A DNA stretch of 36,329 bases from positions 1 through 36,329 of the forward strand of contig JAHEDQ010000017.1 of NCBI GenBank assembly GCA_024641125.1, written 5' to 3'. The stretch's first letter is position 1, and the number at the start of each line of letters is the position of its first letter. A program made the translations under genes and the position numbers. Positions 7,504-14,358 of this stretch are shown piece after piece. The notes beneath the pieces are model-generated. The model had not been told where the DNA came from, ran no database searches, and saw nothing but the letters and a program-made list of their open reading frames with translations. This DNA comes from Candidatus Competibacteraceae bacterium (lineage in GTDB: Bacteria > Pseudomonadota > Gammaproteobacteria > Competibacterales > JAHEDQ01).

Positions 7504-8148
7504 TCAATCATTGTCGGACAGTCCCGCGCCTGCGCCCAGCATTCGGGACGCTTCGGTGGCGGGGGCATAGGTGCGGTGGGCAAAGCGGTTGAGGGTGGCC
7601 CAATGTTCGCCATCCGGTGTCGCGCGGGTGACATGAGATGTCACTGGATCGGCCGTCCCTCCGGCCCGCACACGCACCTGGGCGGCGTACGGTGAGGTCA
7701 AAGCAGATGCCGCATCCACCAGACACACGCCGGAGCTGTTGGTCATCGCGGTCAATCCGTCCCAACTGACCGTAACCTCTTTTCTGCTCTGCTGCGCGGC
7801 GCTGGCCGCAAACGGGAGAATCAACGCCGGGTGCATGACACCGGACATGATGATATCGCCGTCGTTCAGCCGTGATGCGCAATCGGACAGCGTGGCCCCG
7901 GCCATAAGTGGGCACAACCGGCCGGAAGGGCCGGCCCAATCACCATCCAGTGACATGGGCGAGCGCGCGCTGAGGGGCTCGCCAGCCAGGTCATCGAGCA
8001 GACGGGCCAGGACACCGCATCCGTCCAGGCCGTTGGCGCAGAGCCAGCGTGCCGCTTTGCCAGCCTCTTCCGCCAGCCCCCAGCAGAAGCCAGCGCCGCG
8101 TGCGGCGCGTTTGGCCGTGGCTTCGACTTCGTTGAGGGAATGGCTCAT
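7504..8148 (-). CDS. DUF3726-type protein
   Basis: A 214-aa protein. The start ATG at 8148 is chosen because it overlaps the preceding stop in an ATGA and because the sequence from there (SLNEVEATAKRAARGAGFCWG, LAEEAGKAARWL) matches my memory of the DUF3726 family. Longer in-frame upstream sequence is only read-through of the previous gene's coding region. The protein is alanine- and glycine-rich, has no membrane segment or signal peptide, and shows no catalytic motif that I recognise. Its conserved N-terminal helix-rich segment with EEAGKAARWL is the best-defined part. The function of the family is unknown to me. Tight coupling to the 567-aa gene suggests the two products act together, perhaps as subunits of one enzyme. 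Confidence 0.75.
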   Translation of the reverse strand: MSHSLNEVEATAKRAARGAGFCWGLAEEAGKAARWLCANGLDGCGVLARLLDDLAGEPLSARSPMSLDGDWAGPSGRLCPLMAGATLSDCASRLNDGDIIMSGVMHPALILPFAASAAQQSRKEVTVSWDGLTAMTNSSGVCLVDAASALTSPYAAQVRVRAGGTADPVTSHVTRATPDGEHWATLNRFAHRTYAPATEASRMLGAGAGLSDND

Positions 8149-9848
8149 CCATTCGCCACCGGTTCCGGATAGACCCACCGGTCGGCATTGGACTCGGACA
8201 GTTCCTCCGGGTAGGGCGCGCCGGCATACATACAAATCCGTACCCAGCGGTCTGAGCGGGGATCGAAATGGGTTGCCCCAAAGAAGGACAGCTTGCACCG
8301 CAGCATGTCTATGGGCAGCAGTTTGGCGCTGATCGTGTTGTCCCGAATCTCGCCATAGGGGGCGATGGCCGCGACCTGGACGCGGCGCAGCGTGTGACGA
8401 TGTTCCGGGTGCTTCAACAGAAACTCAGCGATTGGTGCCTTTGCAGACCACTCGGCGAGCGCGCTATGCAAGAGAGCCGCATCCCGGGCCGGAGCCAGGG
8501 GCTGTTCATACTCAGCGATGGGTTCCTTGAACCGCTCACCCAGACGAGGCTCAAGCTTTTCCTCGGAGACATACCAGGCTCGGGCGCTGTTCTCCGGCGC
8601 GGCCCAATCCAGGTTCAGAGCCCAGCCGAAGCATTCCTCGATCGAGTCCCGAACCCGCCCCACCGGCATGGCGCCATTGATGCGGAAGGCGTCGGCGTTG
8701 CCGTCGGCCATACAGTGGGCCAAGCCGTCGACGAGATCAGGGTAGGGTTCGAGCATCAGCGAGGCGATGAACTCCTGCCCGTCCTCGCCAAGATTGGATT
8801 CAGCCCAGCGCAACAGCCGGTCCCAGGGGTGATCGTTTATCAGGTCGTCCCCGGCGACAAAGGCATTGAGGGCATCCAGCTCCGTGCGCAGTCGGGCCAA
8901 CTTATCCATCTGGATCGGGTGATCCGAGCGCCAGGCGGCGACCGAAAGCGCACTGCTGCGCAGGAGGTCGCGGAAGAGTGCAACCTCCGCGGCCGATGCG
9001 CTGGCGACGCTGCGCACCCGTGCTATCGCCTCTTCCCGCGCCATGATCCAGTTGTTGAACAGCACCGGATGGTTGACGATGTACGGCGCCATACCGAGCC
9101 CGGTGGAGTTGCCGATACCCAGCTGGCGGGCAATGGCCGGATCCAGCATCACCGAGCCATCGCCCCCCTTTGCCCGCGCCATATGCTGGATGAGATCGCG
9201 CGCAAACGTACGGGTCAGATACACCGACAGCATTTCGGCCTGAAACGGGACCTGCATCTCGGGACGGTCGGCAATCACCTCCCGATCGGCGGCGCCGAAT
9301 TTTCCGGAGCCATAGACCGCGGTGGTACGCATTAGATAGCCGACTTTGCCAATCTGGTCATTATCGGGCTGCCGGCCAGACGCCAGCGCATCCACCATGT
9401 GCGACCAGAGGCGGACAGACCGATTCGCGCGGGACAGTGACAGTTCGCTTTCGCTGATCCGCCCCGCCTCCTGCTGCGGGACGTTTTTCGATAGTCGCAG
9501 GACGTCGGCCTCGGTGGGTACGCCATCGAACAGGGCAAAGGTGGCGTCCCAGGCTTCGGCAATCACCCGGTCGGAACGCTGCTCCGGCGGCAGGTCATGG
9601 GCGAAGGCCACCAGCGAGTAGGTTCGGAATGGCCCCTGGGCTGAGTACACGGCATGGCCAACGCCATCTGAGTTGATATCGAAAACCGGGCGGGTAAACC
9701 GCCAACCCTCCCGGGCCATGCGCCGGGTCAGGATGCGCATGAAACTGAGTCTGCTCTGATGGAACGAACCCAGGCGCGCCAGTCGCATAACCACATTCGG
9801 GTCCCGTCGCGGGATGGTGGTGCCCCGTGGTTCTTGCATAGGTTTCAT
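8145..9848 (-). CDS. Uncharacterised 567-aa protein in catabolic operon
   Basis: I do not recognise this family. The ATG at 9848 overlaps the upstream stop by 4 nt (ATGA), so I prefer it to an ATG 39 nt further up. The protein looks soluble and mostly helical, with no signal peptide. A conspicuous stretch around residues 244-261 reads GIGNSTGLGMAPYIVNHP and resembles a nucleotide or substrate loop. Other dense segments are YGSGKFGAADREVIADRP and the aromatic C-terminus with LSFFGATHFDPRSDRWVR. I considered the carnitine acyltransferase family because of length and the BCCT neighbour, but its catalytic HxxxDG and STS motifs are absent. Position between a dipeptidase-like hydrolase and DUF3726 suggests an enzyme specific to this pathway. 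Confidence 0.85.
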   Translation of the reverse strand: MKPMQEPRGTTIPRRDPNVVMRLARLGSFHQSRLSFMRILTRRMAREGWRFTRPVFDINSDGVGHAVYSAQGPFRTYSLVAFAHDLPPEQRSDRVIAEAWDATFALFDGVPTEADVLRLSKNVPQQEAGRISESELSLSRANRSVRLWSHMVDALASGRQPDNDQIGKVGYLMRTTAVYGSGKFGAADREVIADRPEMQVPFQAEMLSVYLTRTFARDLIQHMARAKGGDGSVMLDPAIARQLGIGNSTGLGMAPYIVNHPVLFNNWIMAREEAIARVRSVASASAAEVALFRDLLRSSALSVAAWRSDHPIQMDKLARLRTELDALNAFVAGDDLINDHPWDRLLRWAESNLGEDGQEFIASLMLEPYPDLVDGLAHCMADGNADAFRINGAMPVGRVRDSIEECFGWALNLDWAAPENSARAWYVSEEKLEPRLGERFKEPIAEYEQPLAPARDAALLHSALAEWSAKAPIAEFLLKHPEHRHTLRRVQVAAIAPYGEIRDNTISAKLLPIDMLRCKLSFFGATHFDPRSDRWVRICMYAGAPYPEELSESNADRWVYPEPVANG

Positions 9849-10819
9849 CCCCGCGGCGTGAAGTTTTCGGTATAGAAGCGGTGCCAATTGTCGCCCATGA
9901 CAGCGGCGATCTCCTCTGGGGCCATCCCGACGGCGCTGAGCCCGGTTTCGACATTCCCGAAATCGCGGTTGTCGCGGAACCAGCTCGGCATCGGCGGGAA
10001 GCCCGGCAGCTCGGCCGAGCCTTCGCCGTAATCAATTTCTTTCGACCACCGTCCGACGCGCATCCATTCGACCACGCTGTCGGGCTGATCCTGGCACAGA
10101 TCGCTGCCGATCCCCAGGTGCGCCACTCCGTAGCGATCGGCACAGCGTGCGATCATCTCGCAGAAGCTTTTCGCGCTGCAGTCTGATTTGTGTTTGAGGT
10201 GATGCGGGTAGAGCGAGAAGCCCAGCATTCCACCGTTTTCCGTTACCGCGCGGATGACGTCGTCTTTCTTGTTGCGCAGCGCCGGCGCCCAGTCATGGGG
10301 GTTCGCGTGGGTGATGGCGATGGGCCGCTGGGAAATGTCGGCGGCTTCGATGGTGGAGCGGTCGGCGGAATGACTCATGTCCACCACCAGGCCGACGCGG
10401 TTCATCTCCTTGATCACCTGCCTGCCCATGCGGGTGATGCCGGCGTCCTCGGACTCGTAGCATCCGGTCGCCAGAAGCGACTGATTGTTGTAGGTCAACT
10501 GCATAAACCGTGCGCCCAGGGTGTGCACGATCTCCACCAGACCGATGTCGTCCTCGATCGGGCTGGGGTTCTGAAATCCAAAGAATATCGCGGTGCGCCC
10601 CGTTTCCCTCGCCGTGTCTACGTCACTGGCCCAGTGCCCCTTGAAAATCAGCTCAGGGAACCGTTCGAACCAGCGGTTCCATTGCTCGAAATTCAGAACC
10701 GTTTCGCGGAAATTTTCATGATAGGCGATGGTGACATGAACCGCGTCCACGCCGCCCTCGCGCATTTGTCGGAAAATCTTTTCCGACCAGTTGGAATACT
10801 GCAGGTTGTCGATCCGCAT
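9845..10819 (-). CDS. Membrane dipeptidase (renal dipeptidase, M19) family hydrolase
   Basis: A 324-aa member of the peptidase M19 family of binuclear zinc hydrolases. Visible landmarks are the N-terminal AVHVTIAYHENF segment, RFMQLTYNNQS (about 104-114), VVDMSHSADRST (about 149-160), PIAITHANPHDW (about 168-179), and the late HLGIGSDLCQD (about 239-249), which contain the expected His and Asp ligands. The N-terminal DxHxD usual in M19 enzymes is not seen; DAVHVTIAYHEN stands there instead, so chemistry may differ from dipeptide hydrolysis. The start overlaps the aldehyde dehydrogenase stop by 1 nt (TGATG). In this operon it probably hydrolyses an amide, lactam or imine bond of a small pathway intermediate rather than a dipeptide. 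There is no signal peptide, so it should be cytoplasmic. Confidence 0.85.
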   Translation of the reverse strand: MRIDNLQYSNWSEKIFRQMREGGVDAVHVTIAYHENFRETVLNFEQWNRWFERFPELIFKGHWASDVDTARETGRTAIFFGFQNPSPIEDDIGLVEIVHTLGARFMQLTYNNQSLLATGCYESEDAGITRMGRQVIKEMNRVGLVVDMSHSADRSTIEAADISQRPIAITHANPHDWAPALRNKKDDVIRAVTENGGMLGFSLYPHHLKHKSDCSAKSFCEMIARCADRYGVAHLGIGSDLCQDQPDSVVEWMRVGRWSKEIDYGEGSAELPGFPPMPSWFRDNRDFGNVETGLSAVGMAPEEIAAVMGDNWHRFYTENFTPRG

Positions 10820-12270
10820 CAGCCGGGGAGACCTGCCGAGATGTAGGCAGTTTTGACCGTGGTGTAGAACTCGGCCGCCGCCTTGCCCTGTTCCCGCGGC
10901 CCGTAGGAGCTGTCGCCGCGCCCACCGAATGGGACATGGTAGTCCGTGCCGGCAGTGGGGAGATTCACCGTGACAACCCCGGTGCGTGCATTGCGGCGGA
11001 AATGGGTGGCGCGGGCAAGGCTGCGGGTCACGATGCCCGAAGTCAGACCGAACCGGGTGTCGTTGACGGTGGCCAGCGCCTCGTCATAGCTGCCCACCCG
11101 TATAACCGAGGTCAGCGGCGCGAACATTTCTTCGCGATTGATCCTCATGTCGTTGCGGGTGTTCACGAACACACCGGGGGACATGAAATAACCCTCGGTG
11201 GGCCTGTCCAACCTCTGGCCGCCACAGGCCAGTTCGGCGCCTTCGGACTGGCCCAGCGCAACATAGGCCAGATTTTCGTCCAGTTGCTGCTGGCTGACGA
11301 CCGGGCCCATCTGGGTGCCTTCCTGCAACGCATGGCCCACCTGCATGGCCTTTGCGCCCGCCACCAGCTTTTCCACAAAGCCGTCGTGCACGGCCTCATG
11401 GACCACCAGGCGCGAAGACGCCGTGCATTTTTGGCCGGAGCCGCCGAACGCACCACCCAAGGCGAGCGTCACCGCCAGATCCAGGTCGGCGTCCTCCATC
11501 ACGGCGAGCGCGTTCTTGGAGCCCATCTCCAGCTGGACTTTGGTGAAGTTTTGAATGGCGGCGGTGGCGATGCCTTTGCCCACGGGCACCGAACCGGTAA
11601 ACGAAATCGCGTTGACCTTCGGGCTTTCCACCAGCCGTTGCCCGACCGAGCGACCCGCACCCATGAGCAGCGAGAAAAGACCCTTGGGCATATCCTGACG
11701 GCTGATGATCTCGGCCAGGGCCACGGCGGATGCTGGCGTGACGTTGGCCGGTTTCCAGACCACGGCATTGCCGTAACACAGTGCCGGGGCAATCTTCCAG
11801 GAAGCGGTCGCGGTGGGGAAGTTCCATGGGGAGATGACGGCAACGACGCCCACCGGTTCGCGACGCACGTCCACCTCGACACCGGCACGGACGGAATCGG
11901 CGTTCTCACCGATCTGTCGCAGCGTTTCGGCGGCGTAGTAGGTGAAGAACTGGCCGGCGCGATACACCTCACCCTTGCCTTCAGCCAGCGGCTTGCCCTC
12001 TTCGCGGCTGAGCAGCGTGCCCAGTTCCTCGGCCCGTGCCATCAACTCGGTGCCGATGCTCATCAGTGCGGTTTGCTTGCGCTCGATCCCGTAGGCCGAC
12101 CATTCGCCCTGCGCCGTCCGCGCCTGATCCAGCGTTCCGTCGAGCTGGTCGGCAGAAGCCTGCGCATACAGGCCGATCACGTCGCTCAAATCCGACGGGT
12201 TGCGATTCTCGATTTCGCTTTCCCCTGCGATCCAGTCTCCCGCGATCAAATTCAGGTGGGTGGCAGACAT
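10819..12270 (-). CDS. NAD(P)-dependent aldehyde dehydrogenase, 2-oxoglutarate semialdehyde dehydrogenase-like
   Basis: A 483-aa aldehyde dehydrogenase. The ATG at 12270 is chosen because CTGGAG lies about 8 nt upstream and the protein then begins like its family; a longer frame adds 21 unlikely residues. ISPWNFPTAT gives the cofactor loop, QLEMGSKNA (about 245-253) the general-base glutamate and GSGQKCTASS the nucleophile (Cys282). SFTGSVPVG is the Rossmann turn. Overall it resembles the 2,5-dioxovalerate (2-oxoglutarate semialdehyde) and succinate semialdehyde dehydrogenases, so a short dicarboxylic semialdehyde is the likely substrate. It is the first gene of the six-gene operon and is transcribed away from the LysR gene, which is the usual arrangement for a regulated pathway. 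Confidence 0.9.
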   Translation of the reverse strand: MSATHLNLIAGDWIAGESEIENRNPSDLSDVIGLYAQASADQLDGTLDQARTAQGEWSAYGIERKQTALMSIGTELMARAEELGTLLSREEGKPLAEGKGEVYRAGQFFTYYAAETLRQIGENADSVRAGVEVDVRREPVGVVAVISPWNFPTATASWKIAPALCYGNAVVWKPANVTPASAVALAEIISRQDMPKGLFSLLMGAGRSVGQRLVESPKVNAISFTGSVPVGKGIATAAIQNFTKVQLEMGSKNALAVMEDADLDLAVTLALGGAFGGSGQKCTASSRLVVHEAVHDGFVEKLVAGAKAMQVGHALQEGTQMGPVVSQQQLDENLAYVALGQSEGAELACGGQRLDRPTEGYFMSPGVFVNTRNDMRINREEMFAPLTSVIRVGSYDEALATVNDTRFGLTSGIVTRSLARATHFRRNARTGVVTVNLPTAGTDYHVPFGGRGDSSYGPREQGKAAAEFYTTVKTAYISAGLPG

Positions 12271-12364
12271 GAAAGACTCCAGCTCAAGGATGGAAAAAGA
12301 ATGGACCCCAGTGTGATCATCAGTCAAATTCAAACAACTGAATCAGATTTCAGGAAAACTCAAA
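12271..12364. promoter_or_regulatory. Divergent promoter region with LysR-type dyad
   Basis: This 94-bp region separates the operon's first gene from the divergent LysR gene. ATTCA-AACAAC-TGAAT at 12328-12343 is a perfect 5+5 dyad and fits the T-N11-A pattern of LysR sites (T12329, A12341). A TGATCA palindrome lies at 12314-12319. The region is AT-rich compared with the flanking genes. Precise promoters are not resolved. Confidence 0.6.
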
Positions 12365-13270
12365 ATGGCCATCAAAATCGAAATGCTCCGCAGTTTCATC
12401 GTCGTGGCCCAGACCGGCAGCCTGGCTGAGGCAGGGACCCGATTGGGGCGAACCCCGTCTGCCATCTCCATGACCCTGAAACAGTTGGAAGCGCATCTGG
12501 GTCAGCGTTTGTTCGAAAGCGACCGCAAGAACCGACTGACTCCGCTTGGGGGCTACGTGCTGGAACAGGCGCAGAATGAGTTGCGGCAGTTCGACAGCAC
12601 CATTCGGGCAATCGAAACCTTTGCCAGCACCTCCAAAGGACTGATCAGAATTGCCACGGTACCGTCCGTCGCCGGATTGATTTTTCCTTCGGCCATCGAA
12701 CAGTTCGTAGAAACGCATCCGGGTGTGACGGTTGAACTGCGCGACATGGACTCGACAAGTGTATTGAACGCACTGTCGCGAGGGCAGGTGGAGATCGGCA
12801 TCGCGACATCGACCGGGGCGCTGCCCAACATACGTCAGCAGAACTTGTTTTCCGACGCGTTCGGCTTGGTGTGCGCCAAAACCCACCTGCTGGCCCGACA
12901 GCCCGCTGTGCCCACTATTGCCGACCTGAAACGGTTTCAATTCGTTCGCAACGAGCTGTGCGCAAGAATCCAGGAACCGAGTTTTCAAGAACTGTTGTCC
13001 AAAACGCGGCTATTCGCACACAACACCTTGTCACTCATTTCGATGGTCAGATCCCAGAATTGGGTAACGGTTCTTCCAAGCTCGGTGGTTCATATCGATC
13101 CCAATCTAGTGACTTTTCGTGAGATTCAAGGCCTTTCGCAACGGCGGCAGGTTGATCTTTTTTTCCGGGAGACCGGTCTCACGCGGGAGTTTGTCAGGGA
13201 CTTTGCGGAGATACTGGCCAATACGAACTGGCAGCAAAGGCGGGACGAAATGGTCCGAGGCATGGGTTAG
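12365..13270 (+). CDS. LysR family transcriptional regulator
   Basis: A 301-aa regulator. The N-terminal winged helix-turn-helix spans about residues 5-64 (MLRSFIVVAQTGSLAEAGTR, RTPSAISMTLKQLEAHLGQRLFE, RLTPLG) and is followed by a linker helix and the type-2 periplasmic-binding-like effector domain from about residue 92. AGGA about 10 nt before the ATG supports the start. It faces the catabolic operon across a 94-bp gap carrying a LysR-type dyad. By the usual logic of this family it activates that operon when it senses the substrate or an intermediate, and represses itself. The effector cannot be read from the sequence. Confidence 0.92.
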   Translation: MAIKIEMLRSFIVVAQTGSLAEAGTRLGRTPSAISMTLKQLEAHLGQRLFESDRKNRLTPLGGYVLEQAQNELRQFDSTIRAIETFASTSKGLIRIATVPSVAGLIFPSAIEQFVETHPGVTVELRDMDSTSVLNALSRGQVEIGIATSTGALPNIRQQNLFSDAFGLVCAKTHLLARQPAVPTIADLKRFQFVRNELCARIQEPSFQELLSKTRLFAHNTLSLISMVRSQNWVTVLPSSVVHIDPNLVTFREIQGLSQRRQVDLFFRETGLTREFVRDFAEILANTNWQQRRDEMVRGMG

Positions 13271-13555
13271 CCGGCGTAGGGGCGAGAAGATAAGCCGCGG
13301 TTTCCGGTTGTAGGCTTCTCCACCAAGTGGACAGCTCAAAAGCATACCTTTACTGACGTTGCGGCGGTGGGCGGACATGCAGGATGTGGTCAGGCACGGA
13401 AGGAGGGAATGTATGCCTCATCGCTCTCGGCACCTGGGGTCAGCGTTTTTCGGATCGAAAAAAGCGCTTCTAAGCCTCTATCGGGCCCCGGTTCGGTCGG
13501 GTAGGTTCCTTCCCGTGAATGAGCGCGTGGACCATCATGAGTCTGGACTGGCTTT
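13271..13555. other. Intergenic region without recognised gene
   Basis: A 285-bp stretch between the LysR gene and the truncated acyltransferase. Short open frames on both strands show no family resemblance. CCGCGG is the only palindrome of note near the LysR stop and has no T-tract. The lower GC of the following gene begins near the end of this region, so it may include a junction of transferred DNA. Confidence 0.4.
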
Positions 13556-14182
13556 GTGAAGCGGAACAACAATTCTGACCTGATCCGGTTTTACCTGGCA
13601 TCGATTGTTCTGCTGGTTCACTCATACGCATTGTCGCAGAACGCCGCGCTTGCTCCCCTTGTTCAGCACCTGTCGTCGGACCTTGCGGTGCAGGCATTTT
13701 TCGTCGTCAGCGGTTTTCTCATTTTCCAGAGTTACGAGCGGTCGCGCTCGCTGGCAGACTACACCTCCAAGCGCGTCAGGCGGATCTACCCAGCGTATGC
13801 GGCGGTAATCCTTTTAGCGACAATAACGGGCGCGCTCATTACCTCAGTTCCCTGGCAGCAATATTTCTCGGGCGAACTGCTGCGCTATCTCGCAGCGAAC
13901 CTCGTCTTTCTGAACTTTCTCGCACCGACACTCCCGGGCGTGTTTGCCGACAACGCCATTCCGGTGGTGAACGGCGCGCTGTGGACGCTCAAGATTGAAG
14001 TGAGCTTCTACGTTTGCGTGCCGGCCTTCGCTTGGCTGATAAGGCGTTTTGCGGTGTTGCCGGTCGTCGGCGTTATCTACCTTGAATCGGTTGCCTATGT
14101 TGTGACTCTGACTCACTTTGGCGAGGTCACTTCTGAGCCCGGGGTTATTTTGTCTCGACTGTTGGTCGGGATGGGCAGGTGA
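13556..14182 (+). CDS. Acyltransferase-3 family protein, C-terminally truncated
   Basis: A 208-aa membrane protein starting at GTG 13556. The start MKRNNNSDLIRFYLASIVLLVHSYAL is the family's first transmembrane helix with its conserved His22. AFFVVSGFLIFQSYERSRSL and YTSKRVRRIYPAYAAVILL also follow the OafA/NodX-type acyltransferase-3 pattern, and ALWTLKIEVSFYVCVPAFAWLI is the mid-protein signature. Intact members have ten or more helices and about 340-400 residues. This frame stops after about five helices, so roughly the second half is missing and I see no continuation in another frame. It is probably a remnant. Its first 60 bases are about 48% GC, clearly below the neighbours, which supports horizontal origin. 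Intact relatives O-acylate polysaccharide or lipid A-type glycans. Confidence 0.72.
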   Translation: MKRNNNSDLIRFYLASIVLLVHSYALSQNAALAPLVQHLSSDLAVQAFFVVSGFLIFQSYERSRSLADYTSKRVRRIYPAYAAVILLATITGALITSVPWQQYFSGELLRYLAANLVFLNFLAPTLPGVFADNAIPVVNGALWTLKIEVSFYVCVPAFAWLIRRFAVLPVVGVIYLESVAYVVTLTHFGEVTSEPGVILSRLLVGMGR

Positions 14183-14259
14183 TTCGGAACTACATTCGTC
14201 ATCAGGAGCGGGAAGACAAGCGTCTGGATCAGCTTAGCCTTATGTCAGGACGAGAAGTT

Positions 14260-14344
14260 GGCCCCATTGGGGCCGCAAGGGATCGCTTGCGATCCCATAA
14301 TGCCGCTTTGAGCGGCTCACACGTTCTTCGGAAGCCCGCGGCTT
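14260..14344. repeat. Array of four tight hairpins between convergent genes
   Basis: Four perfect stems follow one another: GGCCCC-ATT-GGGGCC (14260-14274), GGGATCGC-TT-GCGATCCC (14279-14296), GCCGCT-TTG-AGCGGC (14302-14316) and AAGCC-CGC-GGCTT (14332-14344). Loops are only 2-3 nt and spacers 4-15 nt. They lie between the truncated acyltransferase and the convergent M48-like gene. They could act as a bidirectional terminator or mRNA stabiliser. The remainder of the gap (14183-14358) shows nothing else. Confidence 0.6.
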
Positions 14345-14358
14345 TGCCGGGGAAGCCG

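Noticed and set aside
8145-9848. Carnitine/choline acyltransferase identity for the 567-aa protein
   Set aside because: Length and the BCCT neighbour suggested it, but the HxxxDG and STS motifs are not present.
10936-12429. 497-codon plus-strand frame opposite the aldehyde dehydrogenase
   Set aside because: The minus strand encodes a complete dehydrogenase with catalytic Cys and Glu; the antisense product is His/Gly/Arg-rich and unlike any family.
14260-14344. Integron attC site or CRISPR-like repeats in the hairpin array
   Set aside because: No RYYYAAC/GTTRRRY core pair, no repeated unit and no regular spacing; the four stems differ in sequence.
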